A stretch of DNA of 64,000 nt from Verrucomicrobiaceae bacterium (GTDB taxonomy: Bacteria > Verrucomicrobiota > Verrucomicrobiia > Verrucomicrobiales > Verrucomicrobiaceae): NCBI GenBank assembly GCA_016713035.1, contig JADJPW010000014.1:62001-126000 (forward strand). Direction: 5' to 3'. The position numbers and the translations under genes were made by a program. Below the pieces are notes generated by a model. The model was not told where the DNA came from, made no database searches, and saw nothing but the letters and a program-made list of their open reading frames with translations. Positions 24,917 to 34,080 of the stretch are shown here, in pieces. How positions within the stretch are numbered: position 1 is the first letter of the stretch; the number at the start of each line of letters is the position of its first letter.

Positions 24917-26374
24917 TCAATGCGGCTCGTAGTTCACGGGCTCTTCGGTGATGACGACATCATGCGGATGGCTTTCTTTGAGACCACCAGCTGTGATGCG
25001 GACAAAGCGTGCTTTGGCTCGGAGCTCTGGGAGCGTATTTGCCCCGACATAGCCCATGCCACTGCGCAGGCCACCGATGAGCTGGAAGACGACGTCTGCG
25101 AGAGGCCCTTTGAAGGGTACGCGAGCTTCAACGCCTTCTGGGACGAGCTTTCCAGAGCTGTTCTGGCCATAGCGATCCCCTGCCCCTTTGCGCATGGCTT
25201 TGAGGCTACCCATGCCGCGGTACTCCTTGAAGGTACGGCCCTGCCATTTGACCATATTGCCAGGGCTTTCCGAGGTACCTGCGAGGAGTGAGCCGAGCAT
25301 GACGAGATCTGCGCCTCCAGCGAGAGCCTTGACGATATCGCCCGAATACCGGATGCCGCCATCCGCGATCACAGTGACGCCAGCGGGTCTGCAAACCTCT
25401 GCGACCTCCTGGACGGCACTGAACTGAGCCATGCCGACGCCGGAGATGATGCGAGTGGTGCAGATAGAGCCTGGGCCAACACCGACTTTGATGGCGGAGA
25501 CACCAGCTTTCATCAAATCGCGTGCTCCATCTGCGGTGACGACATTTCCAGCAACGATGGGCACATCTGCGCCGAGGTTTTCACGCAAGCGAGCGATGAC
25601 GCTCATGACGCGACTGGTATGGCCGGTGGCAGCATCAATGAAAATGGCATCTGCACCGGCGGCGAGGAGCGCTTTGCCACGGTCGATGCAATCATCCCCC
25701 ACACCGACTGCGGCACCGACGCGAAGCTGGCCATTGGTGTCCTTGGCAGCTTGTTTAAAGGTCTGGCGCTTGATGATGTCCTGCTTGGTGATGAGGCCAG
25801 CGAGCTTCCCATTGGCATCGACGAGCGGGAGCTTCTCGATGCGATGCGTGTAGATGATTTTCAGTGCGTCCTCGAAGCTCGTCTGCGGAGTGCCTGTGGC
25901 GAGGCGCGAGCAAGGGGTCATGACGGCGGAAACAGGCGTGTTTTCGTCCTCAATGTACCAGAGGTCACGACTCGTAACCATGCCGACAAGTTTCCCATCC
26001 TTTTCGACGACGGGAAAACCGCTAACACCCTTTTCATGCATGAGACGATGCAGATCACCGAGACGAGTTTCCGGTGTAGCTGTGTGCGGATTCTGGATGA
26101 CCGTATTCTCACTGCGCTTCACGCGTGCGACTTGGTCAGCCTGCTGATCAATGGGCATATTCCGGTGGATGACACCGAGTCCCCCTTCGCGTGCGAGAGC
26201 GATGGCGAGCTCGGACTCCGTCACGGTATCCATAGCAGAGGAGAGGATGGGCACATTGAGGCCGATGGCAGCCAGCTTGGTGCTCACATTGACCTCCCCA
26301 GGCAATACATCACTGTGCGCCGGGAGGAGGAGGACGTCGTCGAAACTTAAAGCGAGAGAAGGTAGATCACCCAT
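24917..26374 (-). CDS. guaB: Inosine-5'-monophosphate dehydrogenase
   Basis: This cytoplasmic enzyme oxidises IMP to XMP with NAD+, the committed step to guanine nucleotides. It has 485 residues from the chosen ATG. The catalytic loop KVGVGPGSICTTR places Cys305 exactly at the number known for E. coli GuaB. The flap MGSLKAM, the phosphate-binding IADGGIRYSGD and the N-terminal LSFDDVLLLPA are all present. Two CBS domains (about residues 90-210) include VSGFPVVEKDGKLVGMVTSRD and IEKLPLVDANGKLAGLIT. The frame is open 11 codons upstream, but MGDLPSL is the usual start. It lies 51 bp downstream of cassette gene D on the same strand, and may be reached by its transcript. Confidence 0.97.
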   Translation of the reverse strand: MGDLPSLALSFDDVLLLPAHSDVLPGEVNVSTKLAAIGLNVPILSSAMDTVTESELAIALAREGGLGVIHRNMPIDQQADQVARVKRSENTVIQNPHTATPETRLGDLHRLMHEKGVSGFPVVEKDGKLVGMVTSRDLWYIEDENTPVSAVMTPCSRLATGTPQTSFEDALKIIYTHRIEKLPLVDANGKLAGLITKQDIIKRQTFKQAAKDTNGQLRVGAAVGVGDDCIDRGKALLAAGADAIFIDAATGHTSRVMSVIARLRENLGADVPIVAGNVVTADGARDLMKAGVSAIKVGVGPGSICTTRIISGVGMAQFSAVQEVAEVCRPAGVTVIADGGIRYSGDIVKALAGGADLVMLGSLLAGTSESPGNMVKWQGRTFKEYRGMGSLKAMRKGAGDRYGQNSSGKLVPEGVEARVPFKGPLADVVFQLIGGLRSGMGYVGANTLPELRAKARFVRITAGGLKESHPHDVVITEEPVNYEPH

Positions 26375-26425
26375 GTCGCAGGTAAGCGGCCTTCTAGCGA
26401 CTGTCATGCGAAAAATCGAACCAGA

Positions 26426-27154
26426 TCAATACTGTCCAGGGCGGTAAGTGCGCAGTTTGCCAGTGTACGGGTCCACCTGGATGGTGTAGAAATTTTTGGG
26501 CAGATTATCCACAGTGATCTGTTGGCCATTGTCAGCAGCTAAGGTGAGGCAAGATTGTGGAAGTGCAGGATAGGTGAGCACAAGTCCCGCATCAGCTGTG
26601 GCGGTGAGGACTCGGCAACTGCTGTCTGGGAAGAATCGCAGGGCATTATAGGTGGCGTTTTGCTGGCCAGAATAGGAGCCGCCGCCAGTTTTTTGATCAG
26701 GGAAGTCATTAGCGCCAAATATGGGCGTCAAATCGGTGCTATCGTGAACGATGATGATGCCTTCGGGCACCTTCAAAAGCTGTCCCACAGCTTCTTCTTT
26801 TTCCTGAAAGGCTCCACCTCCGCTAGACTGCCCTTCAACGAATGTACCACCCACTTCGTTTCCAGTGCGAATTTTGAACATCTGGAGGGAACGGAAAGCT
26901 GGAGTGGGGGAAAGCGGCGTAGAATACTTAAAGAAGCGGACTTCGATGGGGATGTTGTTTGTCACCGCCATCTGTTGCGCTTCGGATAGGTATCCGAGCA
27001 CGCTATCACCAGCTGAACTAAGCTTGGTGGACTTCATGGTGCTGAACAGGGATGGCGCGGTGAGCGTCAAAATTAGCACGATGATAGAAACAACGACCAA
27101 AGTCTCGATCAAGGTGAAGGCACTGCGTAGTCCTTTTTGAAAGTGTGTTTGCAT
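26426..27154 (-). CDS. Verru_Chthon cassette protein D, GspH-like minor pseudopilin
   Basis: This 242-residue protein has a type IV prepilin-like N-terminus: basic leader QTHFQKGLRS, then AFTLIETLVVVSIIVLILTL. Glu5 of the mature part is kept, but the residue before the cleavage site is Ala rather than the standard Gly. The following SAGDSVLGYLSEAQQMAVTNNIPIEV closely resembles the first helices of GspH pseudopilins (ARxLAxLLRxARxEAIxRGxPV pattern). It is the last gene of the A-B-C-D cassette, 38 bp after C. Start at 27154 was chosen to give a short leader; the frame is open 17 codons upstream, overlapping C. A tip subunit of a secretion pseudopilus is inferred. Confidence 0.85.
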   Translation of the reverse strand: MQTHFQKGLRSAFTLIETLVVVSIIVLILTLTAPSLFSTMKSTKLSSAGDSVLGYLSEAQQMAVTNNIPIEVRFFKYSTPLSPTPAFRSLQMFKIRTGNEVGGTFVEGQSSGGGAFQEKEEAVGQLLKVPEGIIIVHDSTDLTPIFGANDFPDQKTGGGSYSGQQNATYNALRFFPDSSCRVLTATADAGLVLTYPALPQSCLTLAADNGQQITVDNLPKNFYTIQVDPYTGKLRTYRPGQY

Positions 27155-27192
27155 AAGCCTGAAAGGTAATAAGGGAGAAAACGATTGGATCA

Positions 27193-28365
27193 TTACTTGC
27201 TCCACCGCGCCTGCTTGAGTGCAATTGTGGTGGTGAAGACGCGATAGGCTATCTTGTTCTCATTGAGCAACGGGATGAGTGTATTATTGAGGTCGTCCTC
27301 GTATGATGTGGCAGTGGTGAACAAGTTTGCCATTCCGTCAGTAAGTTTGTCACGGATAGGGTTGTTCGGGATTGAAAGGGTTTCCCCGCCGCGTGCATCC
27401 AATGCCACCATGGTGACTTTGAGCAGAGGTGGGAGCAGGTGCTGTGCGCCCTGCGGATTTGCGGCAGTGGGACCGACGATGGCCGTGGAATCGTATGCAT
27501 AGCTTGGCGCGATGGCAGTCGTCGGAGTCGTGCCAGCACCTATGCTGTGCGTTTGCGGGGAGATGATGAGAGTCAGAATGTTTTCAGCCACTGGCCGGGT
27601 GAATGCTCGTGTCGCTACTGTTTCGCCCTCAGTTTCGACTCCCTGCTCCCTTGCGTCACCACCGTCAGGGTCTGTGGAGAGAAACCATTGTTTAGAGTTT
27701 TCTGTGATAGGGCGCAAAGCTTCGTCATAGATCCTATTTTGTTCAGCGGTGGGGCTGTATTCCATGAGGCGAAAACGTGAGCGGACAGGGACATTTTTTT
27801 GAGCGAGGAAGGCGGGTCTAAAAAAAGAGTCTGTTCCCCACTCTACCCAGTATCCGCGGCCACAGAGCAGATTTACCATGCCCTGAGTATTCGCTGTCGT
27901 ATCATTTTCAGGAGTTGCCACGAGGCTGGTGATACCCAAAGGTGCCTGAAAGAACACGGCGTGACCAGGATAAGTTGTTGCTGCTCCAGCTGCAAAGATA
28001 GCCCCTGCACCACCTACTGAGGGACCACAGACGAATTGGAGCTCGGATTGGCGCTTAAAATTGTCTGCACTATAAATCACGGTGCCCAATCCCGCATCAC
28101 CAGAGATGTCGGTGTCAGCCTGCCAGTATGTGTTTAGAGTGGCTTGACCGATATTTTTGGTGAGAATGTCAAAGGCGAGGCGAGCCTCACGAAACTGCGA
28201 TGTGTTTGAATTGGCACGGACCCAAGTACGCTGCACGAGGCCGATAAAGTTGGACACCACGAGCATCAAAATCACCAAAATGGCGACGGAAACCATGAGT
28301 TCGACAAGGGTAAAGCCCTTTCGATGATGCCTAGTCAAGGCGAGGTTGGTTTTATGGTATGACAT
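27193..28365 (-). CDS. Verru_Chthon cassette protein C, GspJ-like minor pseudopilin
   Basis: This 390-residue protein has a canonical prepilin signal: leader ending HHRKG, then FTLVELMVSVAILVILMLVV with Glu5. The segment FREARLAFDILTKNIGQATLN after the first helix matches the GspJ pattern (LxxALxxLxRDLxQA). The remainder is a beta-rich domain about twice the length of a classical GspJ and contains a RAFTRPVAENILTLIISPQT stretch. It lies between B (10 bp upstream) and D (38 bp downstream). Cleavage would need a prepilin peptidase, which is not in this window. Family name recalled as Verru_Chthon cassette protein C. Confidence 0.88.
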   Translation of the reverse strand: MSYHKTNLALTRHHRKGFTLVELMVSVAILVILMLVVSNFIGLVQRTWVRANSNTSQFREARLAFDILTKNIGQATLNTYWQADTDISGDAGLGTVIYSADNFKRQSELQFVCGPSVGGAGAIFAAGAATTYPGHAVFFQAPLGITSLVATPENDTTANTQGMVNLLCGRGYWVEWGTDSFFRPAFLAQKNVPVRSRFRLMEYSPTAEQNRIYDEALRPITENSKQWFLSTDPDGGDAREQGVETEGETVATRAFTRPVAENILTLIISPQTHSIGAGTTPTTAIAPSYAYDSTAIVGPTAANPQGAQHLLPPLLKVTMVALDARGGETLSIPNNPIRDKLTDGMANLFTTATSYEDDLNNTLIPLLNENKIAYRVFTTTIALKQARWSK

Positions 28366-28375
28366 GGAATTTGTG

Positions 28376-28906
28376 TTATCGTGTTTTGGCGATGAGATGA
28401 TGATAGGTAATATAACTGATGCCTTCCCCCTCTGGAGCGAACTCGAAATCGGTACTAGAAGTGTTAGCCACTTTGATCACCAGCCTCGCGAGAAAGCCCT
28501 CATCTGGCGTCGTAGATCCAGGCATTGCACAGTTCTGATTAAAATCAATCTGGGCAACGTAGGCTATCTGCTTGGAATCCTCATCGACCTGCACTCCCTG
28601 GGAATCGTAATAGAAGCTCGTGAGGCCTCCTCCTGCGGCGGCACCATCGGTCTCCATGGGGTAGGCACCTAGTCCGTGCTTTGGTTTGACCACTGGCCAA
28701 CTCGCGTTTTCCGCGTCACGGATGATTTGCTCCAAGATGTTGCTGTTAAAGGCTAATTGGGCAGTTTTTCGCGACATCTCCAGCCCTTCCGGCAAGAGCC
28801 CTAGGCAAGTGATGATACCCAGAGCCGCAATGGCGACGGCGAGAGCGACTTCTACGAGTGAAAAGCCCTGAATGGTGCGACCTGGATGCTGAAAGGATGT
28901 TTTCAT
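28376..28906 (-). CDS. Verru_Chthon cassette protein B, GspI-like minor pseudopilin
   Basis: This 176-residue protein has a prepilin signal: leader ending GRTIQG, then FSLVEVALAVAIAALGIITC with Glu5. The following LPEGLEMSRKTAQLAFNSNI and the small size fit a GspI-type minor pseudopilin. The C-terminal half is beta-rich (IAYVAQIDFNQNC, ARLVIKVANTS). It is 10 bp upstream of C and 39 bp downstream of A, so the four genes form one operon. The family is recalled as Verru_Chthon cassette protein B; the GspI equivalence is my inference from N-terminal sequence and gene context. Confidence 0.87.
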   Translation of the reverse strand: MKTSFQHPGRTIQGFSLVEVALAVAIAALGIITCLGLLPEGLEMSRKTAQLAFNSNILEQIIRDAENASWPVVKPKHGLGAYPMETDGAAAGGGLTSFYYDSQGVQVDEDSKQIAYVAQIDFNQNCAMPGSTTPDEGFLARLVIKVANTSSTDFEFAPEGEGISYITYHHLIAKTR

Positions 28907-28945
28907 GACGACGACAAGAATGATCGGGTGAAGGGAAAGAAGGCG

Positions 28946-31900
28946 TTAGGGAGCGAAACGCTTCGATTCCAGGACCTTGAAGCGGTAGTAGGTGTCCAAT
29001 GGCATTTTGCCGTCGATGAATGGCCCGCCAGATGCCGCATAATCAGGAATACTAGAAGCATCATTAGGGTCAATGTAGCGCTCAAGGAGGTAGGAGCCAC
29101 GGTATTCGCCTACAACGGCATCTTTATCAGGATCAAAGGTATTAGGAGCGACAGACCGCGCTTTGCGGAGGGTCTGTGAGCGGACGTGGACGCGGAAGGT
29201 ATTGCTACGGGTGGTCAGTTTGGCATAAACGTTAGCATAAGCCCGCTCACGCACGTTATCGCCCGTGACACGGTGAGCACCCCAGAAGTTGTCCATTTCC
29301 TGGTCGAACTGACTCTGATTACTGGCATTACGGAGGTCTGCAACGTTGGCACTGGTGGCACCTGAGTAGCTTTTGGGCATCAGGTGTAACTCACAAATCT
29401 GTGTAGCGGAGCGAAATAGGCCCTGGGAGTTGGCAGAGGTGCCAGCCTGATGGTTAAACCGAAGATCGAACTGCCGCAGCGTGGAAGCGGCATCCACATG
29501 TCGGTGCCAATATTTGCCAGTAGTTTTTTCTTTTGTAAAGAGAATGCTACCCCAGCCTTGATCCCCCCCCCCTTTGGCGAATTCTTTGGCTGCATTGGCA
29601 TCTTCCAGGGGAATGGCCGTGATAAACTCACCCTTCAACACAGCGTGCATACCGGTGGCACGCCGAATATGGGTGAACGGCATAATCTGGTAGTTCATAT
29701 TGATACGACCAGCAGTCGAGAGTGGCTCGCTGATAGCGTAGGGTTCCACGACGGGCATAAAGAATAGGTCCATGGTGTAGTGGTCCGCGGGATCGTAGGC
29801 ACCAGGATGAGTACTTTGTGATGGAGGACTGATGTTAGAAACGGCCGCATGCGGGCGGTAGAGCAGTGTCTGCCAAGGAGCGTATTCAATGTTCGACATG
29901 GTCTGCGGATGGCCGTTACCCGCTCCCCATACACCCGTGGGCAGAGAGCCGAACATAGCAGGAGATGATACTAGGCGATTGGGAGTCATATAGATGCCGC
30001 TTCGCCAATCTTCTGCGTTTTCATAAGTCTCAAAAAAGTAACTAGAGCGGAAAAATTTCTTAACACCGAGAAGCGTTTGATCAGCGGCGAAGAAGTTCCC
30101 TTCGTCCGGCTTGTTGATGTAAGGACCATTGCGAGAGTCTGAGATTCCTGCATCAAAATCGCCGAATGCGTTTGCCGCGATTGCCCAGTCGCGATCTGGC
30201 GGGAAATCAGGGTGATTACCGCTTTGTTTATCCATCACGTTGCCGTTTTTGTCGATGTCGTGACGGGCTCCACCTACTAACTGAAGGTCTTTATCATACA
30301 TATTGGAATAGGTATTGCTCTCCCAGTCGGTATCCGAATTCATTTGCACGGCAAATAGAGCGCCAGGCTCGTAGTTAGCCTTGTGACCAGTGAAGCTATG
30401 GGCTTGGCGGAGATTGTCCCAACCCGACCTCCAGTGCGGATGCGGCATCCACATGGAGGGAGGAACCTCATCCATGGCAGCGATGATGCGATAGTCACCG
30501 ACAGCCGGAACGATGCTTCTGATAACGTCGGAAGTAGAGTCGGCGATGATTGGGACTTGCTTCCAATTCTCACCGGGAATACCTACGCCGTCTACTCTGT
30601 TGTCGAGGCGCCCACGGAGGGCCTGCCTTTCGGGTGTATCACCTTTATCTTTATCATAAGGTGTGTAGTCTTGTAAAGTCGGCTGTGCCAGCCACGCCCC
30701 CTCATCTGCTTTACCATAATTAGGATTAAACCTACCATCTAATACGCCTAGAGCACCACGAAAGTTCCCGCACCAGTAGTGAGGACCATGAAAGGCACGC
30801 CAACTTGTTTTGCGGCCAAAACTATCCGTAGTGACACGGTAGGTGGGGTTTCCAGGGCCGCCCTGCTTGACTGTATTGCCATTTCCGATAGGGGAGGTAG
30901 AGCCGACCAAGTGCGGCGTGGGCACCTGGGATGCAAGCCCGTCCATTTTAATGTAAATGGTCTGGACTGGATTGGCATTTTGCCAGTCATGCGTGTCATA
31001 AATTTGTATTTTTAATGGTTCACCGGGAAAGGTGATATTCATGGGTTGGTCTCGTGGGACAGTGATGAAATCACTCACCAGAGGGTAGTTCTGGAGGGCA
31101 CTATGAACGCTAGCAACGTTGGTGTCATAGTTAGGATCACTGGGCAACAAGACTTTGCCGCCACCTTGGCTGATGCCGCGGACATGGCGATTACCTGCGA
31201 TAGCAGAAGGCCCAGCATGACCCCCAACGGGGTGCACGTTTTCGGAACGATAGATGTTACCGTAAGACTTCACAGGGACGGGACCCTGGGTATCAAAGAT
31301 TTTGACATCGTTGACCTGGATTTGACCGATCGTGGTTCCATCAAGGACAATGGTCCACTCAGGGTTAAACTGAGTCCATCCGAGACTGGGGCAGAAAGTC
31401 TCCAATAACAGGAGCACCTGAACTCGCTTTTCATTGGGGCCGAGCGGAGTGTTTTGAGCCAAGGTCATGTTCCAATTTTTAGGATCAAAGGCAGGATGGC
31501 GGGAAGGATGGAGCTCTGGAGTTTGCGCATCACAGCCATACCATGTCATCGCTGTTTCGATGAAATCTTCACTCAGCGGTGGGAAATTCGAATACCAGAC
31601 TGACCCACCCCCGGTGGACTGCACATTCATCGTGGGATAAGCGTTTGCAGGTGCGACATCTGGATCCCCACCCGTCGCCGTATCCACCTGAGGATCAAGA
31701 CGGCGGGCAGTGCCGCCGCCTTTATACTCTCCAGTGAAGCTAGCAAGGCTTTCACTTGCAGCAATATCATTCAAACCATCTGCGGTGCAGATGAACTGGA
31801 AACCGATTTCAGATAGAGTGAACATACGTCCGAAACCCTTGTAGGTAGAGCCATCTGGAGCTACCCATTTGGCAGGGCTGACCTGGCCATGGCCAGGCAC

Positions 31901-32698
31901 CGTATCTTGAGCTGAAGCTCGTTCATTGTTATCCCCCAACTGAGAGTTGATATTATTGAGAGATCTTGGGGGTTTTGAATTCCGCGGGGATGTATAGGTA
32001 TGCTTGGTCCTTACCAGATCTTCACGTAAAAGGTAGCGCCCAGCTGTTTGGTCGCCGCTTGCGCTTAATACTGTTTTGATATCACCATTGTGCGAATTCC
32101 ACTTCGAATTAGCGTCGTTTTTCCGGGCGAGGATGCCATCGTAGAGGTTCGTTGAGCGGATGTAGTCGAAGAACTGGATAGCAAGCTGGTTGGCATTCTT
32201 GGAACCGTATTTATTGGCAAAGGAGCCTGCGGAGCCCTGACTTAGCTTGGAGGTGGCAGGGAATTCGAGATCACTAAGCACTGTGGAGAGGTAATTGAGG
32301 AGCTGTTGATTACGCCCGAGGGTGTCTGAGGAGGGGTAACCGGCTGCACTGCCGGTGACGTCATGACTGCCGTGCTCCGAGAAGGCACGCCGGAAAAAGT
32401 AGGTACGTGAGCCCCCAGCGAGCCCGCCTGAGCTGGTGCTGCGAATGGTACCACAGAGAGCGATCATGTTATCAAAGCTCGTCCTTTTGTCATTGCCAAG
32501 CGATTCATCTGGCACAGGCCACATGCAAAGACGGGGCAGGCCATGAATGGAAAACTCTGGGGAGCGACTGTGTGCACTGAGGAAGAAGCGTGACCGCTCG
32601 ATGGTATCATGATCGAACATGGCTTTTCCAGTTGGCATGAGGAAGCGTGCAGGGACACGGCCATTGGTGGCATTGAAATCATTGTCTTTGAAAAGCAT
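28946..32698 (-). CDS. Verru_Chthon cassette protein A, large C-terminal piece
   Basis: This is the main body (about 1250 residues here) of cassette protein A. It joins upstream to the piece ending at 32746: the true frame runs from about 32821 through GTRPFVTDTFLNESQAANLL and DERLFASVDEML into this frame. The sequence is a large mixed domain rich in Trp, Tyr, Pro and Asn (SPEFSIHGLPRLCMWPVPDE, GDYRIIAAMDEVPPSMWMP, PYAISEPLSTAGRINMNYQI). No catalytic motif is evident to me. A run of ten G (29563-29572) codes for KGGGDQ and is in frame. Joined, protein A is about 1,665 residues. Proteins of this family exceed 1,000 residues and head the cassette; their biochemistry is undescribed as far as I know. 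Confidence 0.85.
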   Translation of the reverse strand: MLFKDNDFNATNGRVPARFLMPTGKAMFDHDTIERSRFFLSAHSRSPEFSIHGLPRLCMWPVPDESLGNDKRTSFDNMIALCGTIRSTSSGGLAGGSRTYFFRRAFSEHGSHDVTGSAAGYPSSDTLGRNQQLLNYLSTVLSDLEFPATSKLSQGSAGSFANKYGSKNANQLAIQFFDYIRSTNLYDGILARKNDANSKWNSHNGDIKTVLSASGDQTAGRYLLREDLVRTKHTYTSPRNSKPPRSLNNINSQLGDNNERASAQDTVPGHGQVSPAKWVAPDGSTYKGFGRMFTLSEIGFQFICTADGLNDIAASESLASFTGEYKGGGTARRLDPQVDTATGGDPDVAPANAYPTMNVQSTGGGSVWYSNFPPLSEDFIETAMTWYGCDAQTPELHPSRHPAFDPKNWNMTLAQNTPLGPNEKRVQVLLLLETFCPSLGWTQFNPEWTIVLDGTTIGQIQVNDVKIFDTQGPVPVKSYGNIYRSENVHPVGGHAGPSAIAGNRHVRGISQGGGKVLLPSDPNYDTNVASVHSALQNYPLVSDFITVPRDQPMNITFPGEPLKIQIYDTHDWQNANPVQTIYIKMDGLASQVPTPHLVGSTSPIGNGNTVKQGGPGNPTYRVTTDSFGRKTSWRAFHGPHYWCGNFRGALGVLDGRFNPNYGKADEGAWLAQPTLQDYTPYDKDKGDTPERQALRGRLDNRVDGVGIPGENWKQVPIIADSTSDVIRSIVPAVGDYRIIAAMDEVPPSMWMPHPHWRSGWDNLRQAHSFTGHKANYEPGALFAVQMNSDTDWESNTYSNMYDKDLQLVGGARHDIDKNGNVMDKQSGNHPDFPPDRDWAIAANAFGDFDAGISDSRNGPYINKPDEGNFFAADQTLLGVKKFFRSSYFFETYENAEDWRSGIYMTPNRLVSSPAMFGSLPTGVWGAGNGHPQTMSNIEYAPWQTLLYRPHAAVSNISPPSQSTHPGAYDPADHYTMDLFFMPVVEPYAISEPLSTAGRINMNYQIMPFTHIRRATGMHAVLKGEFITAIPLEDANAAKEFAKGGGDQGWGSILFTKEKTTGKYWHRHVDAASTLRQFDLRFNHQAGTSANSQGLFRSATQICELHLMPKSYSGATSANVADLRNASNQSQFDQEMDNFWGAHRVTGDNVRERAYANVYAKLTTRSNTFRVHVRSQTLRKARSVAPNTFDPDKDAVVGEYRGSYLLERYIDPNDASSIPDYAASGGPFIDGKMPLDTYYRFKVLESKRFAP
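29563..29572. repeat. Ten-base C/G homopolymer within cassette gene A
   Basis: Ten C on the plus strand (ten G in the coding strand) encode three glycines of AKGGGDQ. The count found here keeps gene A in frame. Tracts of this length are prone to slippage and are typical of phase-variable surface genes. Confidence 0.8.
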
Positions 32699-32745
32699 CT
32701 CATCGACGCTCGCAAAGAGTCGCTCATCTTGGGCTGCGGAAACAT

Positions 32746-33942
32746 CTAGCAGGTTTGCGGCCTGACTCTCATTGAGGAATGTATCCGTGACGAAGGGGCG
32801 GGTACCAGAGAGGGAGCCCCCGTGTGCACTTTCGGTAGCAGCTCGTAAATATTCTCTTTGATCTCCACGACCTGTGACTGAGTGAGTCCGTCAACAGCGG
32901 GGGACATGGGGTCCAAAGTGTAGTAGGGAGCGAGGACGGCACTCAAAGCAACAGTGGCGGGGTGGCCAGGGTAACGCTGGTACTCACCAGTAGCACCTGG
33001 ATAGTGAGCCCAGCGCATATCACGCTCATGGTAATAGAAGGGAGAGGCGGCGAAGGTTGGCTCCGAAGCGGTATTGATGTTGATTTTGCAGGACTCGTCG
33101 TCTGTCCAGAAGGCGATGCGCCCGACGATCGGATTTTGCGGTGTCGGGGCTGCACCAGCGGAGATGAAGGTATTATTATCATCCAAGGAGCCCATAGTGC
33201 CATCCTGAAGCACGTACATCCACTCCACAGGCATGGGGAGGCGGACATCTCCGGCGTTAGCTGCGGCGTCTGGTGTGGTAGTCCTTGCCGAATAGTCCTG
33301 AGAGGCACCAGAACCTGACTCCGCCGTTTTTTTATCGTAAGAAAAACCCTCGATCTGAGTCGTACCTGGCGCACCATTGGAGGCAGCATTTTGGCCACCA
33401 CTACCAGAATTATAGAAAGCACGAGGATCAATGATCGGAAAGTAAACAGCATAGCCAGCGCTGTCACCATCCGCGGCAGCACTACCAGGGCGAATGACGG
33501 GCTCATTCAGATCGACATAACGTGCAGGCTGAGTGTTCCAGGCAGATGGAGTGACGTGTGGCGGCGATAGAAGGACGGCCTCGTCTCCACCAATGACCTT
33601 CATCTGTGTACTCGAATAGAGCTTGTAGGCGGAATTGAATGACCCATCCGAATTGTATTTACGAACCATGCCAGGCTGAGTGGCATGAATGGTGCGTCCA
33701 GTGGCACCAGTCACCGTATTGTGCCCATTCTGGATCTGAGCGGTGACGATAGCGGTAGCCATATCACCGAGCTGTTTGGCCGAGCGGGCATTCACAAAAC
33801 TCTGCGTGGCCTTGTATTCACGGCGAGTCACTGAGAAGATGGCGATGATCAGGATGGAAATCAGCGCCAATGCCGAAATGACAATGACTAGAGCCATGCC
33901 ACGATCACGGCGAGCCAAACGGAGGAGTGTTGCGAGTTTCAT
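32746..33942 (-). CDS. Verru_Chthon cassette protein A, N-terminal piece (GspK-like start)
   Basis: The first 374 residues belong to cassette protein A. The start LRLARRDRGMALVIVISALA with ISILIIAIFSV resembles GspK, the tip pseudopilin whose N-terminus reads RGVALLxVLLxLALM and lacks the usual Glu5. DDESCKININTA and DGLTQSQVVEIKENIYELLP (a GspK-like helix-hairpin-like stretch) occur later. At 32817-32821 the coding strand has GGGGG where six G would give KVHTGGSLSGTRPFV and continue into the next piece. As written it adds a nonsense tail and stops at 32746. The gene begins 138 bp after the stop of the giant repeat gene. Confidence 0.85.
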   Translation of the reverse strand: MKLATLLRLARRDRGMALVIVISALALISILIIAIFSVTRREYKATQSFVNARSAKQLGDMATAIVTAQIQNGHNTVTGATGRTIHATQPGMVRKYNSDGSFNSAYKLYSSTQMKVIGGDEAVLLSPPHVTPSAWNTQPARYVDLNEPVIRPGSAAADGDSAGYAVYFPIIDPRAFYNSGSGGQNAASNGAPGTTQIEGFSYDKKTAESGSGASQDYSARTTTPDAAANAGDVRLPMPVEWMYVLQDGTMGSLDDNNTFISAGAAPTPQNPIVGRIAFWTDDESCKININTASEPTFAASPFYYHERDMRWAHYPGATGEYQRYPGHPATVALSAVLAPYYTLDPMSPAVDGLTQSQVVEIKENIYELLPKVHTGAPSLVPAPSSRIHSSMRVRPQTC

Positions 33943-34080
33943 GAGGACGAAATAAAAGAATTATTGGCGGAATTAATGGCGAGCGTATGAAATTGGCGAA
34001 AAATGATCAAGGCATTTATTATGTATTTACATGATGGATTTGACGCCATGGTCACATAAATGCTCAATCTCTGTAGATTT

